A DNA stretch of 64,000 nt, taken from Pseudomonas nitroreducens. Its GTDB lineage: Bacteria > Pseudomonadota > Gammaproteobacteria > Pseudomonadales > Pseudomonadaceae. Positions 34,305-42,122 of this stretch are shown here, piece after piece. The notes under the pieces were generated by a model. The model did not search any database. It was not told the DNA's origin and saw nothing but the letters and a program-made list of their open reading frames with translations. The stretch covers positions 298,036 to 362,035 of the forward strand of contig NZ_JACHLI010000004.1 in assembly GCF_014204515.1 (NCBI RefSeq), read 5' to 3'. A program made the translations under genes and the position numbers. How positions within the stretch are numbered: the stretch's first letter is position 1; every line of letters begins with the position of its first letter.

Positions 34305-35333
34305 TCACGCGCCCTCGTTCAGCACCACCATCGCCTCGCGCGCCCAGCGGGCGGTCACGCGCTGGCCCGGCTGGTGGGCGAGGTCGATGTCGGCCCACTG
34401 GCTGTTGGCCTGGCTGAGGCAGAGGTTCTGGCCGTTGTCGAGACGGATTTCGTAGCGGGTCGCCGCGCCCTGGTACTGGATGTCGTGCAGCAGGCCGCTG
34501 ATCTCGATGTCCGAGGCGCTGCGTTCGCCATTGGCGAAACGGATGTGCTCGGGGCGGATGGAGAAGGGCTGGGCGTTGCCGGTGAGGCCCTGGGCGATGT
34601 CGCCGCGCAGCACGTTGGAGGTGCCGACGAACTCCGCCACGAACGGGGTGGCCGGTTTCATGTAGAGGTTGCGCGGGGTGTCGACCTGCTCGATGCGGCC
34701 CTTGTTGAACACCGCGACGCGGTCGGACATGGACAGCGCTTCGCTCTGGTCGTGGGTGACGAAGATGAAGGTGATGCCCAGCTGGCGCTGCAGCTTCTTC
34801 AGCTCGCTCTGCATCTGCTCGCGCAGCTTGAGGTCCAGCGCGCCCAGGGGTTCGTCGAGCAGCAGGACGCGCGGACGGTTCACCAGGGCGCGGGCCAGGG
34901 CCACGCGCTGGCGCTGGCCGCCGGAGAGCTGCACCGGCTTGCGGCCGCCGTAGCCGCCCAGGGCGACCATGCCGAGGGCTTCTTCGGCGCGCTTGAGGCG
35001 CTCGGCCTTGCCGATGCCTTTCACTTTCAGGCCGTAGGCGACGTTCTCCAGCACGCTCATGTGCGGGAACAGCGCGTAGTCCTGGAACACCGTGTTGACG
35101 TCACGCTGGTAGGGTGGCAGGCCCGCGGCCTCCTCGCCATGGATGCGGATGGAGCCTGCGGTGGGTTGCTCGAAGCCGGCGATCAGGCGCAGGCAGGTGG
35201 TCTTGCCCGAACCCGACGGGCCGAGCATGGAGAAGAACTCGCCGTCCTTGATGTCGATGGACACCCGGTCAACGGCCTTGACGTCGCCGAACTGGCGGGA
35301 GACCTGGGTGAATTGAACAGCGGGGGTGGTCAT
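34305..35333 (-). CDS. ydcT: ABC transporter ATPase, YdcT/PotA-type
   Basis: A 342-residue ATPase: Walker A GPSGSGKTTC (about residues 39-48), Q-loop in VFQDYALFPHMSV, signature LSGGQRQRVALARAL, Walker B VLLLDEPLGALD, and the H-loop VTHDQSEAL. A C-terminal TOBE domain (residues from about 270) is the usual regulatory end of PotA/MalK-type ATPases. It energises uptake by the two adjacent permeases. Confidence 0.92.
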   Translation of the reverse strand: MTTPAVQFTQVSRQFGDVKAVDRVSIDIKDGEFFSMLGPSGSGKTTCLRLIAGFEQPTAGSIRIHGEEAAGLPPYQRDVNTVFQDYALFPHMSVLENVAYGLKVKGIGKAERLKRAEEALGMVALGGYGGRKPVQLSGGQRQRVALARALVNRPRVLLLDEPLGALDLKLREQMQSELKKLQRQLGITFIFVTHDQSEALSMSDRVAVFNKGRIEQVDTPRNLYMKPATPFVAEFVGTSNVLRGDIAQGLTGNAQPFSIRPEHIRFANGERSASDIEISGLLHDIQYQGAATRYEIRLDNGQNLCLSQANSQWADIDLAHQPGQRVTARWAREAMVVLNEGA

Positions 35334-35429
35334 GGTGCACGCTCCAAGGGGCAGGAATCCGGCGTAGGGGAGCCCTGCCCGTGAATCTGAGATACGGGTG
35401 AATCGGTACGTATTGGGTGGGGCGGGAAC

Positions 35430-35520
35430 TCCCTCTCCCTCTGGGAGAGGGCCGGGGTGAGGGACGCATCGGCGCGCGGCCGGCCCTCACCCCCAACCCC
35501 TCTCCCAGAGGGAGAGGGGA
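35430..35520. repeat. CCCTCTCCC-type repeat, short form (copy 2)
   Basis: CTCCCTCTCCCTCTGGGAGA at 35429-35448 and, after a short spacer, GCCCTCACCCCCAACCCCTC continuing to CCCAGAGGGAGAGGGG. The GTTCGG...GTCAGCC core of the long form is missing. It lies between the ydcS and ydcT genes inside the operon. Confidence 0.8.
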
Positions 35521-35527
35521 GCCAGAA

Positions 35528-36673
35528 TCAACGGCCGCCCATGATCCCGATGTAGTCCTGGGTCCAGCGGCTGTACGGCACGAACTTGCCGCCTTCAGCC
35601 TGCGGGGTCTTCCAGAAGGCGATCTTGTCGAACTGGTCGTAGCCGTTGGTGGCGCAGCCTTCGGCGCCCAGCAGGGTGCTGGCCTTGCAGCCGGCCGGTA
35701 CCGCCGGCACCGAGCCGAACCAGGCGGCGACGTCGCCCTGGACCTTGGGCTCCAGCGACCAGTTCAGCCACTTGTAGGCGCAGCTCGGGTGCTGGGCATC
35801 GGCGTGCAGCATGGTGGTGTCGGCCCAGCCGGTGACGCCTTCCTTCGGGAACACGGTGGCGATCGGCTGACCTTCGGCCTTCAGGGCGTTGGCCTGGTAC
35901 GGCCAGGCGCTGGAAGCGGCGACGCCTTCGTTCTTGAAGTCGCTCATCTGCACGGTGGTGTCGTGCCAGTAGCGGTGGATCAGGTCATGCTGCTTGCGCA
36001 GCAGGTCGACCACGGCGGCGTACTGCTTCTCGTCGAGCTGGTACGGATCGGTGATGCCCAGCTCCGGCTGGGTCGCCTTCAGGTACAGCGCGGCGTCGGC
36101 GACGTAGATCGGGCCGTCGTAGGCCTGCACGCGGCCCTTGTTCGGCTTGCCGTCAGGCAGGTTCTGCGCGTCGAACACCACCTTCCAGCTGTCCGGCGCG
36201 GTGGGGAAGACCTTGGTGTTGTACATCAGCAGGTTCGGGCCCCACTGGTACGGCGCGCCGTAGGTCTTGCCGCTGACCACGTACCAGGCGGCGTCCTTCA
36301 GGCGCGGGTCGATGTTCTTCCAGTTGGGGATCAGCGATGGGTCGATCGGCTGCACGCGCTTGCCGTAGATCAGGCGCAGGGAGGCGTCGCCCGAGGCGGT
36401 GACCAGGTCGTAGCCGCCCTTGGCCATCAGGCTGACCATCTCGTCCGAGGTGGCGGCGGTCTTCACGTTGACCTGGCAGCCGGTGTCCTTCTCGAACTGG
36501 CTGACCCAGTCGTAGTTCTTGTCGGACTGGCCGCGCTCGATGTAGCCGGGCCAGGCGATGATGTCCAGGCGGCCTTCGCCTTTGCCGACTTCCTTCAGGG
36601 CCTCGGCGGCCTGGACGCCGGCGCTGGCCAGCAGGGCGGTGGTGATGGCACTGAGCAGTGCGGTCTTGCGCAT
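35528..36673 (-). CDS. ydcS: periplasmic polyamine-type binding protein YdcS
   Basis: A 381-residue solute-binding protein. Signal peptide cut after GVQA (about residue 22). The mature sequence follows E. coli YdcS closely from memory: EGRLDIIAWPGYIERGQ, NVKTAATSDEMVSLMAKGGY, and the C-terminus PYSRWTQDYIGIMGGR. YdcS is the binding protein of the ydcSTUV importer, associated with putrescine transport; a polyhydroxybutyrate-related activity has also been reported for the E. coli protein. It lies between the two aldehyde dehydrogenase genes of the cluster and starts the transporter block. Confidence 0.93.
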   Translation of the reverse strand: MRKTALLSAITTALLASAGVQAAEALKEVGKGEGRLDIIAWPGYIERGQSDKNYDWVSQFEKDTGCQVNVKTAATSDEMVSLMAKGGYDLVTASGDASLRLIYGKRVQPIDPSLIPNWKNIDPRLKDAAWYVVSGKTYGAPYQWGPNLLMYNTKVFPTAPDSWKVVFDAQNLPDGKPNKGRVQAYDGPIYVADAALYLKATQPELGITDPYQLDEKQYAAVVDLLRKQHDLIHRYWHDTTVQMSDFKNEGVAASSAWPYQANALKAEGQPIATVFPKEGVTGWADTTMLHADAQHPSCAYKWLNWSLEPKVQGDVAAWFGSVPAVPAGCKASTLLGAEGCATNGYDQFDKIAFWKTPQAEGGKFVPYSRWTQDYIGIMGGR

Positions 36674-36792
36674 CGGGTGTCTCCCTCTCGTTGTTGTCTC
36701 TATTGGTGGGGCAGTTCAATCGAGCAACAGCCCTCGGACGGCTTGGCGTCGGGGCGTTTCTTATGTGCCGGCGGGCGACCCCGCCGGGTGGT

Positions 36793-38247
36793 TCAATCCA
36801 GTTGCTGGCCGTGCCGCGCCATGATGTGGCGCACCACGCTGTAGTCCTGCAGCGAGTCGCTGGACAGGTCCTTGCCGTAGCCCGAGCGCTTGAGCCCGCC
36901 GTGGGGCATCTCGCTGGCGAGCATGAAATGGGTGTTGATCCAGGTGCAGCCGTACTGCAGGCGGTTGGCGATCTGGAAGGCCTTGTCCAGGTTCTGCGTC
37001 CACACCGAGGAGGCCAGGCCGTACTCGGAGTCGTTCGCCCAGTCCACTGCCTGCTCCAGCTGGTCGAAGCGGGTCACGGTGACCACCGGGCCGAACACTT
37101 CGCGCTGGACGATCTCGTCCTGCTGCTTGCAGCCGGCCAGCAGGGTCGGCTGGTAGTAGAAGCCGGGGCCCGAATGCACGGCGGCGCCGGTGACGCGCTC
37201 GATGTGCGGCTGGCCGAGGGCGCGCTCGACGAAGCTGGCCACGCGGTCGCGCTGGCGGGCGCTGATCAGCGGGCTGATCTCGTTGTCGGCGTCGCGCTTG
37301 CGGGCGAAGCGGATGCTCGCCACGGCGTCGCCCAGCTCGGCGACCAGGCGATCGTGGATGCCGGCTTGCGCGTAGATACGGCAGGCGGCGGTGCAATCCT
37401 GGCCGGCGTTGTAGTAACCGTGGGTGCGCACGCCCTGGACCACGGCTTCGAGGTCGGCGTCGTTGCAGACGATCACCGGCGCCTTGCCGCCCAGTTCCAG
37501 GTGGGTGCGTTTCAAGGTGCGCGCGGCGGCCTGGAGAATCTTCTGCCCGGTGACGATGTCGCCGGTCAGCGAGACCATGCGCACCTTCGGGTGGCTGACC
37601 AGATGACTACCGACGCCTTCGCCGCCGCCGCAGACGATGTTGATCACACCGGCCGGAAGGATTTCCGCCAGCGCCGGGGCCAGCGCCAGGATGCTCAGCG
37701 GCGTGTGCTCGGACGGCTTGAATACCAGGGTGTTGCCGGCGGCCAGGGCGGGGGCGATCTTCCACGCGGCCATCATCAGCGGGTAGTTCCACGGCGCAAT
37801 CGAGGCGACCACGCCCACCGGATCGCGGCGCACCATGCTGGTGTGGCCGGGCACGTATTCACCGGCGAGCTGGCCCTGCTGGCAGCGCACGGCGCCGGCG
37901 AAGAAGCGGAACACATCGGCGGTGGCCGGGATGTCGTCCTGGCGCGCCAGATGCAGCGGCTTGCCGCAGTTCAGCGACTCCAGCTGGGCGAGGTCATTGG
38001 CGCGCTTGTCGATGGCATCGGCGATGGCGAGCAGGGCGGTGGCGCGCTGGGCCGGCGTGGTGCGGGCCCAGGCGGGGAAGGCGCGGTGCGCGGCAGCGAT
38101 CGCCTGCTCGACCTGATCCAGGGAGCCGTCGGCGATGCTGATCAGGGTTTCGCCCGTGGTCGGGTTGATGATCGGCTCGGCCATGCCTTCGCCGGCGACC
38201 AGTTGGCCGTCGATCAGCAAGGCGGTATGCAGGGTTGCACCGGTCAT
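36793..38247 (-). CDS. second PatD-like aminoaldehyde dehydrogenase
   Basis: A 484-residue NAD-dependent aldehyde dehydrogenase paralogous to the 30866 enzyme: LLIDGQLVAGEGM, the catalytic Glu in HLELGGKAP and Cys in GQDCTAACRIYAQAG, and the same overall frame. I take the ATG at 38245-38247 because it aligns with the paralogue; an in-frame extension of 43 residues lacks similarity. Divergence between the two copies suggests different aldehydes (for example 4-aminobutanal and 3-aminopropanal from diaminopropane). It follows the LysR gene on the same strand and heads the polyamine operon. Confidence 0.88.
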   Translation of the reverse strand: MTGATLHTALLIDGQLVAGEGMAEPIINPTTGETLISIADGSLDQVEQAIAAAHRAFPAWARTTPAQRATALLAIADAIDKRANDLAQLESLNCGKPLHLARQDDIPATADVFRFFAGAVRCQQGQLAGEYVPGHTSMVRRDPVGVVASIAPWNYPLMMAAWKIAPALAAGNTLVFKPSEHTPLSILALAPALAEILPAGVINIVCGGGEGVGSHLVSHPKVRMVSLTGDIVTGQKILQAAARTLKRTHLELGGKAPVIVCNDADLEAVVQGVRTHGYYNAGQDCTAACRIYAQAGIHDRLVAELGDAVASIRFARKRDADNEISPLISARQRDRVASFVERALGQPHIERVTGAAVHSGPGFYYQPTLLAGCKQQDEIVQREVFGPVVTVTRFDQLEQAVDWANDSEYGLASSVWTQNLDKAFQIANRLQYGCTWINTHFMLASEMPHGGLKRSGYGKDLSSDSLQDYSVVRHIMARHGQQLD

Positions 38248-38397
38248 CTTCGAAGCTCGTCTTTTATCTGTCTTGTTTTCGGGGGCCATGTGCATGCTCC
38301 GGCGTAGGGGGCGGTGCCCGGAACTTGGCCCTTTGATATGGGACGAGAGACTAGAGTCCGGACGTGGGGTCGACAAATTCTAATTACTGAAAGCGCC

Positions 38398-38414
38398 GTT
38401 CGATTAAATCGAAC
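38398..38414. promoter_or_regulatory. 17-bp palindrome, candidate LysR operator
   Basis: GTTCGATT-A-AATCGAAC, perfect arms of 8 bp around one base, between the LysR stop (38426) and the aldehyde dehydrogenase start (38247), next to an AT-rich tract at 38375-38390. A related TTTTAATCGAA occurs upstream of the LysR gene at 39437-39447, which suggests a shared binding protein. A weak terminator for LysR is the alternative. Confidence 0.5.
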
Positions 38415-38425
38415 GCTGTAAGCCC

Positions 38426-39337
38426 CTAGATCGAAAGGCGTTTTGCGTTGGGTTGCTCGCGGGCAACGGTCAGGAACGGGTCCACCAGTGCCGGCCGCGC
38501 GGTACCGCGACGCCACGCCAGGCCCACGTCGAGCGGCTCGGACAGGTCCACCAGCGGCCGCGCCTCGATGATGTCGCCTTCCAGCGACCAGGGGCGGTAG
38601 GTCATGTCCGGCTGGATCGACAGGCCGAGGCCGGCCGCCACCAGGCTTCGCACCGCTTCCACCGAGGCGGTGCGCAACGTCACCTGCGGCACCAGCCCGG
38701 CGCGCGACCAGATGCGCTGGGTATGCAGGCCCATCTCGTCGGCGTTCAGCTGGATCAATGGCTCGCCGGCCACATCGGCCAGGCCGATGCTGTCGCGCTC
38801 CAGCAGCGGATGTTGCGCCGGCAGCCACAGGCGGTGCGGCGAGTGGGTCAGCACCTCGGTCTGCAGGGCGTGGCGGTCTTCCAGGTTGGAGAGGATCAGC
38901 ACGCCGACGTCGATCTCGCCGCTCACCAGCAGGTGCTCGATATACGGGCGTTCGTCCTCCACCACGCGGGTCTGCACGTTGGGGTAGGCGCGCTGGAAGC
39001 GGTTGATCAGGTCTGCCAGGTAGTAACCCGCCACTAGGCTGGTCACCCCGATGGTGAGGCTGCCGGCGACCTGGTCGGTGCTCTGCTGCAGGCTGCGCTT
39101 GGCGTTCTCCACCGTGGCCAGGATCAGGTGCGCCTGGCGCAGGAACTGGTGGCCCTGGTGGGTCAGGGTCATGCCCTTGGCGTGGCGATCGAACAGGCGC
39201 ACGCCGATCTCTTCCTCCAGCTGCTGGATGGCCAGGGTCAGGGTCGACTGGGAAATGAACACCGCCTGGGCGGCAGCGGAGATCGAGCCGGTCTCGGCGA
39301 CGGCGATGAAGTGGCGGATCTGACGGAGCGTCATCAT
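38426..39337 (-). CDS. LysR-family regulator of the polyamine cluster
   Basis: A 303-residue LysR-type regulator: wHTH MTLRQIRHFIAVAETGSISA, AQAVFISQSTLTLAIQQLEE, VRLFDRHAKGMTLTHQGHQF, then an effector domain (SLTIGVTSLVAGYYLADLIN). The start at 39337 or 39334 (two consecutive ATG codons) is set by the family N-terminus. It is transcribed in the same direction as, and 178 bp upstream of, the aminoaldehyde dehydrogenase gene. Control of the ydcSTUV-patD-spdH cluster is inferred from position. Confidence 0.9.
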   Translation of the reverse strand: MMTLRQIRHFIAVAETGSISAAAQAVFISQSTLTLAIQQLEEEIGVRLFDRHAKGMTLTHQGHQFLRQAHLILATVENAKRSLQQSTDQVAGSLTIGVTSLVAGYYLADLINRFQRAYPNVQTRVVEDERPYIEHLLVSGEIDVGVLILSNLEDRHALQTEVLTHSPHRLWLPAQHPLLERDSIGLADVAGEPLIQLNADEMGLHTQRIWSRAGLVPQVTLRTASVEAVRSLVAAGLGLSIQPDMTYRPWSLEGDIIEARPLVDLSEPLDVGLAWRRGTARPALVDPFLTVAREQPNAKRLSI

Positions 39338-39583
39338 GGTGATTGGCCGCTTGCGCGCGGAGCTCTGATCTAGAGCCTTGTCTAGCCGGTCTCGGCGCAT
39401 TTCATTGTTGATTATCGAAAATCTATAGGAGCATTCTTTTTAATCGAATGAAAGCGGCGCATTTGCCCTGCGGACCCGCCGGCACAGGCCCGCAATATCC
39501 GGAAGCACACTGCAACTCCGCTGTCATCGGCGCGCAGGCTAGAGTCGGAATCCACAAATTTCCGAAAGACAGTGGAGATCGCC

Positions 39584-40300
39584 ATGAACACACGCGGCCT
39601 GCTCGACCAACTGCTCAAGTCCGGGCAGGAACTGATGCAGAACAAGGGGCTCAGCCAGCAAGGTGGGCAGAGCGCCCAGGGCGGCGGCAAAGGCGGCCTC
39701 GACCTGGGCAGCCTGCTCTCCGGCGCTGGCGGCGGCGCCCTGGCAGCCGGCGCGCTGGGCCTGCTGCTGGGCAGCAAGAAGGCGCGCAAGATCGGCGGCA
39801 ACGTCGTCGCCTATGGCGGCCTCGCGGCGCTCGGCGTGCTCGCCTACAAGGCCTACGGCAACTGGCAGCAGAAGCAGGCCAGCGCCCCGCGCGGCGAGCC
39901 GCAGACCGTCGACCGCCTGCCGCCGGCCCAGGCCGAGCAGCACAGCCACGCCATCCTGCGGGCCATCGTTGCCGCCGCGAAAGCCGACGGGCATATCGAT
40001 GAGCGCGAACGCCAGCTGATCGACGGCGAGATCGCCAAGCTCACCGGCGACGTCGAACTGCAGGGCTGGCTCGAGCGCGAGCTGGCCAAGCCGCTGGACC
40101 CGGCGGAAGTCGCCCGCGCCGCCACCAGTGAGGAAATGGCCGCCGAGATGTACCTGGCCAGCCTGCTGATGGTCGACGAGACCAGCTACATGGAACGCGC
40201 CTACCTCGATGAGCTGGCCCGCCAGCTGAGCCTCGACGCCGGCCTCAAGGTCGAGCTGGAAGCCCAGGCGCAGAAGGCGCTGGACGCCGTTCCCGCGTGA
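39584..40300 (+). CDS. DUF533 / TerB-like membrane protein (YebE family), copy A
   Basis: A 238-residue protein: N-terminal helix MNTRGLLDQLLKSGQELMQN, a Gly-rich stretch, a hydrophobic segment (AGGGALAAGALGLLLG and IGGNVVAYGGLAALGVLAY), then an acidic TerB-like C-terminal domain (HSHAILRAIVAAAKADGHID, ERERQLIDGEIAKLTGD). RBS GTGGAGA before the ATG. Family function is not established; YebE is envelope-stress induced in E. coli. A second copy follows 180 bp later, so the pair arose by duplication. Confidence 0.85.
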   Translation: MNTRGLLDQLLKSGQELMQNKGLSQQGGQSAQGGGKGGLDLGSLLSGAGGGALAAGALGLLLGSKKARKIGGNVVAYGGLAALGVLAYKAYGNWQQKQASAPRGEPQTVDRLPPAQAEQHSHAILRAIVAAAKADGHIDERERQLIDGEIAKLTGDVELQGWLERELAKPLDPAEVARAATSEEMAAEMYLASLLMVDETSYMERAYLDELARQLSLDAGLKVELEAQAQKALDAVPA

Positions 40301-40479
40301 TCTTCCTCGCAATCGCCGGTTGAAGCCGGCGCCGGGCGGCAATCGCCTGGCTGACAACCTCTCATGGCGGCAGGCTGCACCCCGGGTGTCCCGCCCTGGC
40401 ACCCGGCCCGGCGAACGGCGCTGGCGCATCGGTGTGGCGGGACTATCGTTGCCCAACGCATAGCGAGAGTTGTCATCTC

Positions 40480-41325
40480 ATGAATGCTGGATCTCTTTTC
40501 GAACAACTGCTCAAGGCAGGTCAGAGCTCATTGCTGCAACAGGTTGGCGACGCCGCCCGGCGCGCCACGCAAGCCGGCGAGGGTCACTCCATGAACACTA
40601 CGGATCTACTGGAACAACTGCTGCGTGGCGGCCAAGGCGCAGCGACACAACAGGGTGGCGGCGCGGGAGGCCTCGGCGGTCTCGGCGGACTGCTGGGTGG
40701 TTTGCTCGGCGGCGCTTCCGGCGGTGCCGGCGGCGGTCTGGGCGGCCTGGGCAACGTGCTGGGCGGCATGCTCGGTGGCACCTCGACCGGCAATCCCGGT
40801 GGCATGCCCCAGGGGCGCTCGGGCGGCGTGAATTACGCCATGCTCGCCTCCCTCGGCATGATGGCCTTCCAGGCTTTTCAGAATTACCAGCGCCAGCACC
40901 CGGCTGCGGCGCCGCAGCAGCAGTCGCTGATGACCGTGGACCAGCTTTCCGGCCCGGATGCCGAGGCCCACAGCCACGCGATCCTGCGCGCGATGATCGC
41001 CGCCGCCAAGGCCGACGGTCACATCGACGAGAAGGAAAAAGCGGCGATCCAGGGTGAGATCGCTCGTCACAGTGGCGAACCCGAGCTGCAGAGCTGGCTC
41101 GACGCCGAAGTGCGCAAGCCGCTGGATGCCGCGGAAGTTGCCCAGTCCGCCCAGGGCGACCCGGCCGTGGCGGCCGAGATGTACCTGGTCAGCGTGATGC
41201 TGGTGGACGACCAGCAGGACGCCGAACGCACCTACCTGGACGAACTTGCCTACAACCTCAACCTGGCCCCGGAACTCCAGGCCCACCTGGAGCAGCAGGC
41301 CAAGGCCGGCGGCGAAGTCGCTTGA
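40480..41325 (+). CDS. DUF533 / TerB-like membrane protein (YebE family), copy B
   Basis: A 281-residue protein with the same layout as copy A. Gly-rich region (GGLGGLLGGLLGGASGGAGG), hydrophobic segment (VNYAMLASLGMMAFQAF), and a TerB-like domain (HSHAILRAMIAAAKADGHID). The N-terminus is unusual: MNAGSLFEQLLKAGQSSL is followed 37 residues later by MNTTDLLEQLLRGGQGAA, the same start motif again. The second ATG (40591) has the better RBS (GAGGG, 7 bp upstream) and corresponds to the start of copy A, so a 244-residue form beginning there is likely, alone or with the long form. Confidence 0.8.
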   Translation: MNAGSLFEQLLKAGQSSLLQQVGDAARRATQAGEGHSMNTTDLLEQLLRGGQGAATQQGGGAGGLGGLGGLLGGLLGGASGGAGGGLGGLGNVLGGMLGGTSTGNPGGMPQGRSGGVNYAMLASLGMMAFQAFQNYQRQHPAAAPQQQSLMTVDQLSGPDAEAHSHAILRAMIAAAKADGHIDEKEKAAIQGEIARHSGEPELQSWLDAEVRKPLDAAEVAQSAQGDPAVAAEMYLVSVMLVDDQQDAERTYLDELAYNLNLAPELQAHLEQQAKAGGEVA

Positions 41326-41402
41326 TACAAAGTAGTAGCTTGATACAACTCAGCGCAGGGCTGTAGGAGCAATCGTACAATCTGGCGGTCAGAGGGCTCG
41401 GA

Positions 41403-41434
41403 CGAACGCACCCACCCGGTGCGTTCGTTCTTCA
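41403..41434 (+). terminator. hairpin between DUF533 copy B and ecotin
   Basis: GAACGCACC / GGTGCGTTC with a 5-nt loop, followed by GTTCTTCAATT. It lies only 18 bp before the ecotin start codon, so ecotin must be transcribed by read-through or the hairpin must act in its leader. Confidence 0.6.
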
Positions 41435-41452
41435 ATTCTGCAAGGAGGCTTC

Positions 41453-41935
41453 ATGCCGTTCGTACGTTTCACCCTGCCCACCGCGCTGCTGCTCAGCGCC
41501 GCCGCCACCTTCGCCAATGCCGCCAAGCTGGAAGACGTGGCGCCCTATCCCAAGGCCGAGGCCGGCTTCGTCCGCCAGGTCATCCACCTGCCCAAGCAGG
41601 CCCATGAAGACAACTTCAAGGTCGAGATACTGGCCGGCAAGACCCTGACCGTCGACTGCAACCGCCAGCGCCTGGGCGGCACCCTGGAAGAAAAGACCCT
41701 GGAAGGCTGGGGTTATCCCTACTACCGCCTGGACCAGGTCAGCGGCCCGGCCAGCACCATGATGGCCTGCCCGGATGGCAAGACCCGCCAGGACTTCGTT
41801 GCGGTGGTCGGCGATGGCTTCGTGCTGCGCTACAACAGCAAACTGCCGATCGTGATCTACGCGCCCAAGGACGTCGAAGTGCGTTACCGCCTCTGGTCCG
41901 CTTCCGAGAAAATCGAGCACGCTCGCGCCGAGTAA
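41453..41935 (+). CDS. eco: ecotin, periplasmic serine-protease inhibitor
   Basis: A 160-residue exported protein, signal peptide cut after FANA (about residue 23). The mature part matches ecotin: YPKAEAGFVRQVIHLPKQ, the primary binding loop VSGPASTMMACPDGK with the P1 methionine and a disulfide cysteine, then LRYNSKLPIVIYAPKDVEVR. Ecotin dimerises and blocks trypsin-like, chymotrypsin-like and elastase-type proteases, including host neutrophil elastase. Strong RBS (AGGAGG) before the ATG. It has no functional partner in the neighbourhood. Confidence 0.96.
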   Translation: MPFVRFTLPTALLLSAAATFANAAKLEDVAPYPKAEAGFVRQVIHLPKQAHEDNFKVEILAGKTLTVDCNRQRLGGTLEEKTLEGWGYPYYRLDQVSGPASTMMACPDGKTRQDFVAVVGDGFVLRYNSKLPIVIYAPKDVEVRYRLWSASEKIEHARAE

Positions 41936-41961
41936 GTCATACCGTTCTGGAAGATCAAAAG

Positions 41962-42080
41962 CCCCTCACCCTGACCCTCTCCCGCAAGCGGGAGAGGGGA
42001 CCGTTCGGTGAGTGCTGGCACCGCAGCGTCAGCCGGTACTGACTGCCCCCTCTCCCTCTGGGAGAGGGCTGGGGTGAGGG
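41962..42080. repeat. CCCTCTCCC-type repeat (copy 3)
   Basis: CCCCTCACCCTGACCCTCTC at the left end, core ACCGTTCGGTGAGTG / GTCAGCCGGTACTGAC, and right end CCCTCTCCCTCTGGGAGAGG followed by GGGGTGAGGG. It separates convergent ecotin and OGT-like genes. Confidence 0.85.
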
Positions 42081-42122
42081 CGAAGGAGTGGCACAGTCTC
42101 CCCCGGAGGACGCCTGTTGCTC

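Noticed and set aside
38248..38376. 43-residue N-terminal extension of the second PatD-like enzyme
   Set aside because: No similarity to the family; the paralogue starts at the equivalent of 38247.
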